Of a stretch of 64,000 nucleotides of DNA, positions 7,309 to 15,313 are shown one piece after another; position 1 is the first letter of the stretch, and each line of letters opens with the position of its first letter. Source of the DNA: Bacteroidota bacterium (lineage in GTDB: Bacteria > Bacteroidota > Bacteroidia > Flavobacteriales > Flavobacteriaceae); the NCBI GenBank assembly GCA_018267095.1, contig JAFDZC010000004.1, positions 124,001-188,000 on the forward strand. The letters run 5' to 3'. The position numbers were made by a program, and so were the translations under genes. The notes under the pieces were generated by a model, which was given only the letters and a program-made list of their open reading frames with translations, was not told where the DNA came from and did not search any database.

Positions 7309-10161
7309 TTATCTGCTCAAGTACATTTTGCGTCTTGAGTATAATTCGTAGAACTGATCGTCTTTGAGATCCTCAATAAACAAAATGCTTTCGCCGGTTG
7401 ATTTCATCTCGGGGCCGAGCGCTTTGTTGACATTCGGGAATTTGCTAAACGAAAACACCGGTTGTTTGATTGCATAGCCTTTGAGCTTGGGTTGAAAGCT
7501 AAAATCAGTGACTTTGTTTTCGCCGAGCATAATCTTGGCCGCATAATTCACATAAGGCTCGCCATACGCTTTGGCAATAAAAGGTACAGTTCGCGAGGCG
7601 CGTGGATTGGCTTCAATGATATACACCGTATCGTCTTTAATCGCAAATTGAATATTGATGAGTCCAACCGTTTGCAAGGCTTTGGCTATGCGCACCGTGT
7701 GATCTTTGATTTGTTGCATCACGAATTCGCCGAGATTAAACGGCGGCAACGTAGCATTCGAATCGCCTGAGTGAATGCCACAAGGTTCAATGTGTTCCAT
7801 GATGCCGATGATGTAGACGTTTTCACCATCGCAAATCGCATCGGCTTCGGCTTCGATCGCACCATCGAGGTAATGATCTAGTAATAATTTATTACCCGGA
7901 ATATTCTTGAGCAAGTCAATTACATGCTCTTCAAGTTCTTGTTTGTTGATGACGATTTTCATGCCCTGACCGCCCAATACATAAGACGGACGCACCAAAA
8001 GCGGAAAATCTAAAACATCGGCTAGTGCGCTGGCCTGATCGGCATTTTCTGCTACACCGAATTTCGGGTACGGAATCTTAAGTTCGGCCAAAAGCTGTGA
8101 AAAACGTCCGCGATCTTCGGCCAAGTCAAGCGCGTTGTAACTGGTTCCGAAAATTTTAATGCCGTAGCGATCGAGCTTTTCGGCTAGTTTGAGCGCGGTT
8201 TGTCCGCCCAATTGTACAATGACTCCGTCGGGTTTTTCATGGCGAATGATGTCATAGATATGTTCCCAGAAAACAGGCTCAAAATAAAGTTTATCGGCCG
8301 TATCAAAATCAGTCGAAACCGTTTCAGGATTGCAGTTGATCATAATGGTTTCGTAACCGCATTCTTTGGCGGCTAAAACACCATGCACACACGAATAATC
8401 AAACTCAATTCCTTGACCGATGCGGTTGGGTCCGGAACCTAAAACAATGACTTTTTTACGATCAGAAACTACACTTTCATTGGCTACATACGTAGTTCCG
8501 TCAGCGGTTTGAATTTCGGCTTCAAATGTTGAATAATAATAAGGCGTTTGGGCTTTGAACTCAGCGGCACAAGTATCGACGAGTTTATAAACGCGCTTGA
8601 TATTCATGGTCTCGCGCAATTTATATACCTGACTTTCTAGGCAGCGAAGCATGTGCGCAATCTGTCGATCACCGTAGCCTTTTTGTTTGGCTTCGAGCAA
8701 AAGTTCGCGCGGTAAAGTATCAATATTATACTCTGAAATAGCTTTTTCAATTTGATAAAGTTCTTCGTATTGTTTGAGGAACCACATATCAATGCGTGTG
8801 ATTTCATGGATGCGACTCAGTGGAATGCCCATTTGAATCGCGTCGTAAATCACAAAAACGCGGTCCCAACTGGCATGAGTGAGCTTGTCAATGATTTGTT
8901 CGTAATTACGGTAGCTTTTTCCGTCTGCCCCCAAACCGTTGCGTTTGATTTCAAGCGATTGCGTGGCCTTGTGCAAGGCTTCTTGAAACGAACGCCCAAT
9001 GCCCATGACCTCGCCTACTGATTTCATTTGCAAACCGAGGGTTCTGTCGGCACCTTCAAATTTATCGAAATTCCAACGCGGAATCTTGACAATCACATAA
9101 TCTAAAGTCGGTTCAAAAAGTGCCGAGGTTGACTTGGTGATCTGGTTTTGCAATTCGTCCAAATGATAACCCAAGGCTAATTTGCTGGCAATTTTCGCAA
9201 TCGGATAACCCGTCGCTTTGGATGCTAATGCTGATGATCGCGACACACGCGGATTGATTTCAATGGCCACAATGTCTTCGCGCTCATCAGGTGAAACGGC
9301 AAATTGAACGTTGCATCCGCCGGCAAAATTCCCGATGGAACGCATCATCAAAATGGCCATGTCGCGCATTTTTTGAAAAGTCGTGTCTGAAAGCGTCATC
9401 GCCGGTGCTACCGTAATAGAATCGCCGGTGTGGATGCCCATCGGGTCCATATTTTCAATCGAACAAATGATGACAACATTGTCATTTTTGTCGCGCAAAA
9501 GTTCGAGTTCATATTCTTTCCAACCAAACAAAGCCTTGTCAATCAAGACTTCGTGAATGGGCGAAGCTTCGAGTCCGCGGGTGAGCAATTCGTCAAAATC
9601 TTCTTTGTGGTGTACAAAAGCAGCACCGGTTCCGCCTAAAGTAAATGACGGTCGAATCACGAGCGGAAAGCCAAATTCTTGAGCGATTTCTTTTCCTTTG
9701 AGAAACGAATTGGCCGTTTTGGCCGGAGCCGCCGGAACGCCTATTTTTTCGAGTAATTGCTTGAATTGTTCGCGGTCTTCAGTAATGTTGATGGCATTGA
9801 TATCAACGCCAATCAGCCGTACATTGAAATCTTCCCAAATGCCTTTTTCGTCGGCTTCTAAACAAAGGTTGAGCGCAGTTTGTCCGCCCATCGTAGGCAA
9901 GACGGCATCAATTTGCGGATGCGCTTTGAGAATTTCAACAATGGATTTGGTGGTGAGTGGTTTGAGATACACATGGTCAGCCATGGCCGGATCGGTCATA
10001 ATCGTAGCCGGGTTGGAATTGATCAGGATGACTTCGATGCCTTCTTCGCGCAAGGAACGCGCAGCTTGTGAACCGGCATAGTCAAACTCGCAGGCTTGAC
10101 CGATGACAATCGGACCTGAGCCAATGATGAGCACTGATTTGATGGAAGTGTCTTTGGGCAT
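7309..10161 (-). CDS. carB: carbamoyl-phosphate synthase large subunit, lacking the allosteric domain
   Basis: CarB makes carbamoyl phosphate from bicarbonate, ammonia (passed from the CarA glutaminase) and two ATP, feeding pyrimidine and arginine synthesis in the cytoplasm. Both ATP-grasp halves are present: N-terminal SVLIIGSGPIVIGQACEFDY, the first carboxyphosphate half to about residue 400, the oligomerisation region, then KVIVLGSGPNRIGQGIEFDY starting the carbamate half at about 570. The protein stops at residue 950 (YSRRKMYLSR). The enterobacterial enzyme is about 1073 residues, so the C-terminal MGS-like regulatory domain that binds UMP, IMP and ornithine is missing. The stop is clean and DUF1275 follows, so this looks like a family trait of Flavobacteriia rather than damage. 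carA is not nearby. Confidence 0.96.
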   Translation of the reverse strand: MPKDTSIKSVLIIGSGPIVIGQACEFDYAGSQAARSLREEGIEVILINSNPATIMTDPAMADHVYLKPLTTKSIVEILKAHPQIDAVLPTMGGQTALNLCLEADEKGIWEDFNVRLIGVDINAINITEDREQFKQLLEKIGVPAAPAKTANSFLKGKEIAQEFGFPLVIRPSFTLGGTGAAFVHHKEDFDELLTRGLEASPIHEVLIDKALFGWKEYELELLRDKNDNVVIICSIENMDPMGIHTGDSITVAPAMTLSDTTFQKMRDMAILMMRSIGNFAGGCNVQFAVSPDEREDIVAIEINPRVSRSSALASKATGYPIAKIASKLALGYHLDELQNQITKSTSALFEPTLDYVIVKIPRWNFDKFEGADRTLGLQMKSVGEVMGIGRSFQEALHKATQSLEIKRNGLGADGKSYRNYEQIIDKLTHASWDRVFVIYDAIQMGIPLSRIHEITRIDMWFLKQYEELYQIEKAISEYNIDTLPRELLLEAKQKGYGDRQIAHMLRCLESQVYKLRETMNIKRVYKLVDTCAAEFKAQTPYYYSTFEAEIQTADGTTYVANESVVSDRKKVIVLGSGPNRIGQGIEFDYSCVHGVLAAKECGYETIMINCNPETVSTDFDTADKLYFEPVFWEHIYDIIRHEKPDGVIVQLGGQTALKLAEKLDRYGIKIFGTSYNALDLAEDRGRFSQLLAELKIPYPKFGVAENADQASALADVLDFPLLVRPSYVLGGQGMKIVINKQELEEHVIDLLKNIPGNKLLLDHYLDGAIEAEADAICDGENVYIIGIMEHIEPCGIHSGDSNATLPPFNLGEFVMQQIKDHTVRIAKALQTVGLINIQFAIKDDTVYIIEANPRASRTVPFIAKAYGEPYVNYAAKIMLGENKVTDFSFQPKLKGYAIKQPVFSFSKFPNVNKALGPEMKSTGESILFIEDLKDDQFYELYSRRKMYLSR

Positions 10162-10239
10162 GTTGTTGTGTTGTTGTGGGTTGTTGTTTTTGGGTAATAA
10201 ATTCTGTCGGTTGCGCCGAATGTTGCCGTTTTGAAGAAT

Positions 10240-10297
10240 GCCCTAGCCCGGATGGGAGCAAGCTACCGCGTAGCGCGGACAGCCGGAAATAGCTTCA
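10240..10297 (+). repeat. dispersed intergenic palindromic repeat, copy 1
   Basis: The stretch begins CCCTAGCCCGGATGGGAGC and ends CAGCCGGAAATAGCTTC. It shares its flanks and layout with copies at 16889-16968 and 20357-20427. It is GC-rich against an AT-rich background, lies between genes and can fold on itself. It resembles intergenic repeats I recall from Flavobacterium genomes. Confidence 0.65.
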
Positions 10298-10319
10298 AAA
10301 AAACCTGCAACAAGGTATA

Positions 10320-10353
10320 AAAAAAAGGCGCTACTAATTGAAGTAACGCCTTT
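10320..10353 (-). terminator. rpmH terminator
   Basis: On the minus strand AAAGGCGTTACTT / AGTAGCGCCTTTTTTT forms a stem with one G-U or mismatch, followed by a long T run, about 20 bases after the rpmH stop. Confidence 0.8.
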
Positions 10354-10373
10354 ATTTTGAATGCTCGTAAACA

Positions 10374-10535
10374 TTATTTTTTGTGTCTTGGCTCAGAAGA
10401 AACAGTCAATTTATGTCTTCCTTTCGCTCTACGACGCGCAAGCACTTTTCTTCCATTTGCAGAAGCCATTCTGTCCATAAAACCGTGCTTATTTCTTCTT
10501 TTTCTTTTCGATGGTTGAAACGTTCTCTTGCTCAT
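10374..10535 (-). CDS. rpmH: 50S ribosomal protein L34
   Basis: Reading the minus strand from the ATG at 10535 gives a 53-residue, very basic protein beginning [19 protein letters not shown], continuing [20 protein letters not shown] and ending HKK. This is the L34 signature. It was identified directly from the bases because the gene is short. L34 is a component of the large ribosomal subunit. It stands alone with its own promoter and terminator; the usual partner rnpA is not next to it. Confidence 0.95.
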
Positions 10536-10599
10536 TGCTTGATATCTTTAAAACTTAATATAATCTTTGTGCGATTTGGTTTATTTGTAAAACCGGCTG

Positions 10600-10630
10600 C
10601 AAATATAGGAAGTTTTTTTTTGTTGGCAAG
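10600..10630 (-). promoter_or_regulatory. rpmH promoter
   Basis: On the minus strand CTTG (10630-10627) is separated by 19 bases from TATATTTG (10607-10600), a close match to TTTG-N19-TAnnTTTG. It lies about 65 bases upstream of the rpmH start. Confidence 0.75.
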
Positions 10631-10719
10631 TGCTTTTGAAAATATTTTTTTAAGCACTCCGAATTGCTTACCAGAGTCCTTTTTTTCTGATTTTTTTGGT
10701 ACAAATTCAGCTGGATTTC

Positions 10720-10751
10720 TTTGGGCGCAATCAGAAGAAATGATACCTTTG
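10720..10751 (+). promoter_or_regulatory. promoter of the TPR membrane protein gene
   Basis: TTTG (10720-10723), a 20-base spacer and TACCTTTG (10744-10751) match the Bacteroidota consensus. The position excludes the in-frame TTG at 10721 as a start and supports the ATG at 10772. Confidence 0.75.
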
Positions 10752-10771
10752 GCGCCGTAAAAACGCAAAGT

Positions 10772-11287
10772 ATGTTTCACAGATTTATTAAATTGATTTT
10801 GGCCGCACTCATGATTGTGACGGCAATTTGGCAGATGACCGAAGGATATATTGGCAACGGAATTTTCTTGTTGTTCTTGTCAATTCTGCCCATAATATTA
10901 TACTACAGAAACGAATTTATTCTATTGGCCTTCTTGCGTATGCGCAAACAAGATTTTGCCGGCGCTCAAAAATGGCTTTCGTATATCAAAAATCCAGAAA
11001 CAGCATTGGTAAAAAAACAGCAAGGCTATTACAACTATTTACACGGCATTATGCTGTCGCAAACCAACTTGCTTCAAGCAGAGAAATACTTCAAAAAAGC
11101 CATTGAATTGGGCTTGAATATGGATATGGATTTAGCAGTTGCAAAACTAAACTTAGCTGGTGTAGCGCTTACACGTCGCCGCAAACTCGAAGCGACCAAC
11201 TTGCTTAACGAAGCCAAAAAACTAGACAAACAAGGCATGCTCAAAGATCAAATCACAATGATGAAAGAGCAATTGAAGCGTATTTAA
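10772..11287 (+). CDS. membrane protein with TPR-like C-terminus, unknown function
   Basis: From the ATG at 10772 the product is 171 residues. Two hydrophobic segments (about residues 5-22 and 27-45) form a hairpin in the membrane. The soluble remainder is helical with TPR-like spacing (YYNYLHGIMLSQTNLLQAE then YFKKAIELGL, and AVAKLNLAGVALTRRRKLEA then TNLLNEAKKL). The N-terminal half resembles short DUF2892-type membrane hairpins, but I am not sure of that. A role as a membrane scaffold for protein contacts is inferred from the TPR pattern only. It has its own promoter, and the next gene starts 127 bases downstream. Confidence 0.7.
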   Translation: MFHRFIKLILAALMIVTAIWQMTEGYIGNGIFLLFLSILPIILYYRNEFILLAFLRMRKQDFAGAQKWLSYIKNPETALVKKQQGYYNYLHGIMLSQTNLLQAEKYFKKAIELGLNMDMDLAVAKLNLAGVALTRRRKLEATNLLNEAKKLDKQGMLKDQITMMKEQLKRI

Positions 11288-11414
11288 TTTTTCACTTACC
11301 AACAATTTTATTTTAGTTTTCAACAAGTTATTCAAAATAGTTTGTTGAAAACTTTTATATGTCAATTTTTCTTTGCTATTTTGGGGCATTATTAATCAAT
11401 AATTCTCTGGAGTG

Positions 11415-12143
11415 ATGCGATTAATTACCACTACACTTATGCTCTTGCTGGCCCTGACTTCGGGTTTCAGCCAAAACGACGAAACGGTAACTTTTGCCTC
11501 AGCCATTCAGGCAAACCTCAAAAAATACAACAGCCAAAGTGATCTTGCTTTTGCACGCGGCGATGTTGAACAAGCCAATACTTTATTCGATTCATTAGTT
11601 CAGAACCATTTGGTCGGCGCTCGATTTGAAGATTACACTTTAAAGTCAGTCAAAGGCCGAAAAGTAAGATTGGGCAAAATCAAAAAACCTATTTTTCTCA
11701 TCACCTACTCTTCGTGGTGTGTCATGAACAAAGGCGAGATTCAAGCGCTGAACAAGTTGGCCCATAAATACGAAGAGGAGTTTCAAATAGTGGTTTTGTT
11801 TTGGGATATCAAAATGGACGCTCGAAAAGCAGCCGGTCCGTTTACTGGCAAAATAAAAGTTTGTTATGCTCATGAATCGTATCGAAACGACGAAAATATT
11901 GTAGCCACGCTCAAACATACGCTCGGATTTCCGACTTCGTATTACTTAAACAAAGATCTAGAAGTGGTCGACATCAAACGCGGCGGTGTGGTCATTCCTC
12001 CTAAAACACCAACCATGAAAGCCTTTGAACTCAACTATGAAGTTTTTGACGAGCGCGCCATTGGATTCCTGGAAAAACAAGGCCGCATCAAACCTTTATA
12101 TCAAAGCCACAACGGTCGCGGCCGACTGGCACAAAACGAATAA
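11415..12143 (+). CDS. secreted thioredoxin-fold protein with a degenerate CXXC motif
   Basis: The 242-residue product from the ATG at 11415 (a GTG at 11412 is an alternative) has a signal peptide ending near SGFSQ. Residues ~68-220 follow the TlpA/redoxin pattern: FEDYTLKSVKGRKVRL, then IFLITYSSWCVMNKGEIQAL, IVVLFWDIK and GFPTSYYLNKD, the last carrying the cis-proline region. Instead of WCxxC the active site is W-C-V-M-N, so only Cys102 remains and the resolving Cys is Asn105. It therefore cannot do normal dithiol exchange. It may bind or isomerise through one Cys, or have lost redox activity. It is expected in the periplasm. It sits alone between a weak promoter region and a bidirectional terminator. 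Confidence 0.8.
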   Translation: MRLITTTLMLLLALTSGFSQNDETVTFASAIQANLKKYNSQSDLAFARGDVEQANTLFDSLVQNHLVGARFEDYTLKSVKGRKVRLGKIKKPIFLITYSSWCVMNKGEIQALNKLAHKYEEEFQIVVLFWDIKMDARKAAGPFTGKIKVCYAHESYRNDENIVATLKHTLGFPTSYYLNKDLEVVDIKRGGVVIPPKTPTMKAFELNYEVFDERAIGFLEKQGRIKPLYQSHNGRGRLAQNE

Positions 12144-12170
12144 AAAAGCGCCCAAATAAGGCGCTTTTTG
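12142..12170. terminator. bidirectional terminator
   Basis: AAAAAGCGCC and GGCGCTTTTT form a strong stem with loop CAAATAA or similar between two convergent genes, with A and T tracts on either side. Confidence 0.85.
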
Positions 12171-12172
12171 TT

Positions 12173-13066
12173 TTAATATCCACTGAGTGGAATTTCGAGT
12201 TCGTATTTCTTTTTACTCGGATTGAGCAACTTCTTATCGCGCAACCACGGATTGTGGATTTTGAGAATCTTATAGTTAATGCCTTGATCTTTGGCAAAAG
12301 TGGCTAAATCGATAATGCTGCTATCAATGGATATTTTTTTGCTCGGCAAACTCTTGTACAAATCTTGCTCGTTAAAAGTAAAACCAAACTTGGCAGGTTC
12401 TTTCATGATTTCTTTGAGTGCCAAAATGCGAAAAACATAACGCGAAGTTTCATCGTTGAGCAACAAATCATAATAATTGGTCACCTTTTGCATTTCAATT
12501 TGTTTGGTTACGCCGGTCATTCCACCATTGTAAGAAGCGGCTGCCAAAGTCCAGTTACCAAATTTAGCTTTGGCATCGAGTAAATATTTACAAGCGGCTT
12601 CGGTGGATTTTTCTAAGTGATAACGCTCATCAACCAAATCATTGACTTCCATGCCCATTTCACGCGCTGTGTTGGGCATAAACTGCCAAACGCCTCGTGC
12701 TCCGGCCGGAGAAACCGCATTGACCAAACCGCTTTCAATCACGGCCAAATATTTAAAATCGTCGGGCACATTGTATTTCTGCAAAATGGGTTCAATAATC
12801 GGAAAAACGCGATTCGCTCTTTTGATAATAAGCAAAGTCGTAGCATCTAAATTGGCATTGATGAGCAATTCGCGATCGAGTCTTTCGCGTACGTCGGCAA
12901 TTTGCAAAGGAGCTTCTTCGCCGGCAAAATCAATACTCGTCGGAAAAAACATCGCCGAACCTTCGTGGGTAATTTTGTTTTTATCTTCGGTAGACACGCC
13001 GTATACCAAAGCGCCACTAACCAGAACAACCGCTCCAATCAAGGCTGTTTTCTTCATCCAATTCAT
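12173..13066 (-). CDS. lytic transglycosylase (SLT/MltD-like)
   Basis: This 297-residue protein has an N-terminal membrane/signal segment (ALIGAVVLVSGALVYGVS). The transglycosylase SLT domain at about 85-230 contains YLAVIESGLVNAVSPAGARG, with catalytic Glu111, then VWQFMPNTAREMGM and AAASYNGG, the standard family motifs. It cleaves the MurNAc-GlcNAc bond of peptidoglycan to leave 1,6-anhydro ends, acting in the periplasm. The C-terminal 60 residues (ISIDSSIIDLATFAKDQGIN to IPLSGY) resemble a single LysM-like or MltD-type tail without a clear LysM. The start could also be the Met four residues in. It ends at the terminator shared with the redoxin gene. Confidence 0.9.
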   Translation of the reverse strand: MNWMKKTALIGAVVLVSGALVYGVSTEDKNKITHEGSAMFFPTSIDFAGEEAPLQIADVRERLDRELLINANLDATTLLIIKRANRVFPIIEPILQKYNVPDDFKYLAVIESGLVNAVSPAGARGVWQFMPNTAREMGMEVNDLVDERYHLEKSTEAACKYLLDAKAKFGNWTLAAASYNGGMTGVTKQIEMQKVTNYYDLLLNDETSRYVFRILALKEIMKEPAKFGFTFNEQDLYKSLPSKKISIDSSIIDLATFAKDQGINYKILKIHNPWLRDKKLLNPSKKKYELEIPLSGY

Positions 13067-13117
13067 CTTCTGTGGTAGTTTGTTTAGGTAAACTTACAAA
13101 AAAATGAGCGGCCACAA

Positions 13118-13777
13118 TTAATCGTTAAGAATAATTTTGGGCAAGTGCTCATTGAACCAACGATAACGCAGAACAATCATAATGTGCGAGCCGCCGGGCA
13201 CTGTAATGCAATTTTGAATATTCTCAATTGGAAAAACCTCATCCGCATCGCCATGAATGTGAATTACTTGCTTATCGACCACAGTTCTGGACCAATACAA
13301 CATCTGAAAAATCGCCCATTCCAAATAATTTTTATCACGAACAGAAAGATATTTTTCATATAGCTTAAACCGTAATTTAAGTGCATAATTAAAGGCAAGC
13401 GGCCGCAGCAGTTCAATATTTTGTAACAAGCGTGTCGGCACCAATTGATAAGCTTTGGTATGTCGAATAATCCGCATTCTGAGTGGAATTTCATCCTGAG
13501 TTTTGACACTCGACACAATAATGAGCTTGCGCGGATGAATAAACGCTGCCATTTCTTGAACCAAAACGCCACCAAATGACACGCCGATTAAAACCGGATT
13601 TTCGTGATGGACATCTTGACACATTCGCTGGGCATAGTCGGGCAAAGATTCGCCTGAAAGCGGAATTTTCCATGAAAGCCAATGCACTTCAAATAGAGTT
13701 TCATCCAGCCGAATACGCTCAAAAATGACCGGACTGGCGGCCAAACCGGGCATCATATAGACGGGAATTCGCTCCAT
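13118..13777 (-). CDS. alpha/beta hydrolase
   Basis: From MERIPVYMMPGLAASP (ATG at 13777) the product is 219 residues without a signal peptide. The nucleophile elbow GVSFGG (Ser67) is present, as are a likely acid in HGDADEVFP and a catalytic His in VPGGSHIM near the C-terminus, so the triad is complete. A longer frame to 13816 exists but adds no recognisable sequence. The substrate is unknown. It is cytoplasmic by prediction. It lies 51 bases upstream of the lytic transglycosylase on the same strand and may be co-transcribed. Confidence 0.8.
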   Translation of the reverse strand: MERIPVYMMPGLAASPVIFERIRLDETLFEVHWLSWKIPLSGESLPDYAQRMCQDVHHENPVLIGVSFGGVLVQEMAAFIHPRKLIIVSSVKTQDEIPLRMRIIRHTKAYQLVPTRLLQNIELLRPLAFNYALKLRFKLYEKYLSVRDKNYLEWAIFQMLYWSRTVVDKQVIHIHGDADEVFPIENIQNCITVPGGSHIMIVLRYRWFNEHLPKIILND

Positions 13778-13900
13778 AAAATCGTTTAAAATGCAATTGC
13801 GCCTCCAAAGGTACACTTTTCAATACAGTCCAAAAAAATATAACTTGAAGATATCGTAACATTTAGCAGTATAAATCAACAAAAAACCAGAGTTTATACT

Positions 13901-13908
13901 TAAATTTG
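13901..13908 (+). promoter_or_regulatory. -7 element upstream of the acetyltransferase-like gene
   Basis: TAAATTTG matches TAnnTTTG and lies 52 bases before the ATG at 13961. There is no good -33 TTTG at the right distance. Confidence 0.45.
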
Positions 13909-13960
13909 TAGCCCGAATCAATAAGTATAATTGATTTTTTGAATAATTAAATTGCAGACT

Positions 13961-14263
13961 ATGGAAGCGACGATGACCCTTGAGATTAAAGACAATACTT
14001 TTGCACGTCAATTTGAAATTGCGGTACCTGAAGGATTGATTACTGTAGAATATTCGTTTCAAGAAAAGAAAATATTCCTCACCCGCATCAACAAGCCAGA
14101 AGGTTTTAACGATGAACTCTTGATTGATGAATTACTCAAAAACATCATGACCATTGCCTACGAACGCAAACTGCGCGTGGTACCTATTTTACCGAGAATC
14201 GCTTCTTTTTTCAGAAAAAACAGCATTTATAAAGAATTACTTCCTCCAGGAATTAAAATCTAA
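13961..14263 (+). CDS. small GNAT-like (YjdJ-type) N-acetyltransferase domain protein
   Basis: The 100-residue product from the ATG at 13961 resembles the short GNAT-related family (GNAT_acetyltr_CG): an N-terminal beta meander (FEIAVPEGLITVEYSF, KIFLTRINKPEGF), a helix (LIDELLKNIMTIAYERKL), then VVPILPRIASFFRKN and a terminal segment. The family normally has a Cys in the CPY motif; here it reads LPRIAS, so the Cys is absent. Whether it retains acetyl-CoA activity is uncertain. It is 2 bases upstream of the T9SS protein gene and likely shares its transcript, though no functional link is apparent. Confidence 0.65.
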   Translation: MEATMTLEIKDNTFARQFEIAVPEGLITVEYSFQEKKIFLTRINKPEGFNDELLIDELLKNIMTIAYERKLRVVPILPRIASFFRKNSIYKELLPPGIKI

Positions 14264-14265
14264 AC

Positions 14266-14898
14266 ATGAAGAAAACACTGCTTTTCTTTGGCCTTTTGCT
14301 TGGTCTGAATACTTGGGCGCAATCACCCACTCCGCCGGCGCCGGGTTGTAGAATTGTAACCGCTTTGGATGCAGACAACGACGGTTTTACCACTTTTGAT
14401 ATTGATCAATATCTGACACAATTCAGAGGTGAAGCCTTGGCTTTAAACTACGATTTATCGGGCTATGCTTTAGAATTGTATCCGTCTGAAGCCGATTATG
14501 TAGCGGGCACCAATTTGATTTCTTCACCGTACAACAACATCGTTGCTTTTGAGCAATTTTGTTATATGAAATTCATTTATTCCGGAAGCGGCCCTTTTTA
14601 TGATTCAGCCGAATTGACGTTGGTTTTTGGGTGCCATAAACTCGAAGCATCACCTAATTTATCATTGGATATGGCCATAAAAAAACCGATGACCATTTAC
14701 CCCAACCCGACTGATGGTTTGTTGTACTTTGAGCAACCAATCAACCACATTGATTTGTATACAACCGACGGAAAAAAAATCCAAACGAAGATTCAAAATC
14801 AAACCATGGATATTTCAAACCTATCCAGCGGCATTTATCTCATGGAAGGCCAAAATAGTTTCGGCGAAAAATTCAGACAAAAAATTGTAAAAAAATAA
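14266..14898 (+). CDS. small T9SS-exported protein
   Basis: This 210-residue product has a signal peptide (KKTLLFFGLLLGLNTWAQS), a central ~110-residue part with paired cysteines (GCRIV, QFCYM, VFGCH), and a C-terminal type A T9SS sorting domain (MTIYPNPTDGLLYFEQP to FRQKIVKK). The central part contains an Asp-rich DADNDGFTTFDID motif of the kind that binds calcium in flavobacterial surface proteins. It should be secreted or cell-surface attached. No enzymatic family is recognised. It ends just before a strong terminator. Confidence 0.8.
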   Translation: MKKTLLFFGLLLGLNTWAQSPTPPAPGCRIVTALDADNDGFTTFDIDQYLTQFRGEALALNYDLSGYALELYPSEADYVAGTNLISSPYNNIVAFEQFCYMKFIYSGSGPFYDSAELTLVFGCHKLEASPNLSLDMAIKKPMTIYPNPTDGLLYFEQPINHIDLYTTDGKKIQTKIQNQTMDISNLSSGIYLMEGQNSFGEKFRQKIVKK

Positions 14899-14903
14899 TC
14901 AAC

Positions 14904-14931
14904 TAAAGGCTTCAACTCGAAGCCTTTTTTA
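14904..14931 (+). terminator. terminator after the small T9SS gene
   Basis: AAAGGCTTC / GAAGCCTTT with loop AACTC is followed by a T run. Confidence 0.85.
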
Positions 14932-14966
14932 TTTCTGCTTGCAAAAGAAAAAGCTATCTTTAGCTC

Positions 14967-15308
14967 ATGATATCTGAAGAAATCCGTTCACAAATTCTCG
15001 ATTTTTTTGAAAACATCGACCAATATTACGGCTGCAAAACCGAAATCGTCGAAGGCATTCATCTATCGCACGAAGCCGACAATGCACAAAAAAGCACTTG
15101 GAATTTATCTGAATTCACGCTGATTCGCTCGGCCTATCGCAATACCGGCGAACACTTTATGCTCGAAGGCGAAAAAATGTACTACGAAATTTCCGCGGCC
15201 AAACTGGTTGACTTTAAACAAACCAAAAGACACAGCTACGAACTTATGGAACAATACGCTAATTCGGTTTTTAGAATCACCAAATTGCGGTTTCACTCAA
15301 AGTATTAA
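14967..15308 (+). CDS. conserved hypothetical protein
   Basis: This 113-residue protein starts at the ATG at 14967. It has no signal peptide or membrane segment, is mixed alpha/beta, and is acidic in its first half (EEIRSQILDFFENIDQYYGC) and basic at the end. I recognise no family. A distinct terminator precedes it, and it ends 5 bases from the convergent mtaB stop. Coding status is supported by length, codon pattern and tight fit between neighbours. Confidence 0.65.
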   Translation: MISEEIRSQILDFFENIDQYYGCKTEIVEGIHLSHEADNAQKSTWNLSEFTLIRSAYRNTGEHFMLEGEKMYYEISAAKLVDFKQTKRHSYELMEQYANSVFRITKLRFHSKY

Positions 15309-15313
15309 GTAAA

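Noticed and set aside
10383-10760. Plus-strand ORF of 125 codons
   Set aside because: It is antisense to rpmH and its promoter. The translation has no family resemblance, whereas the minus strand encodes L34.
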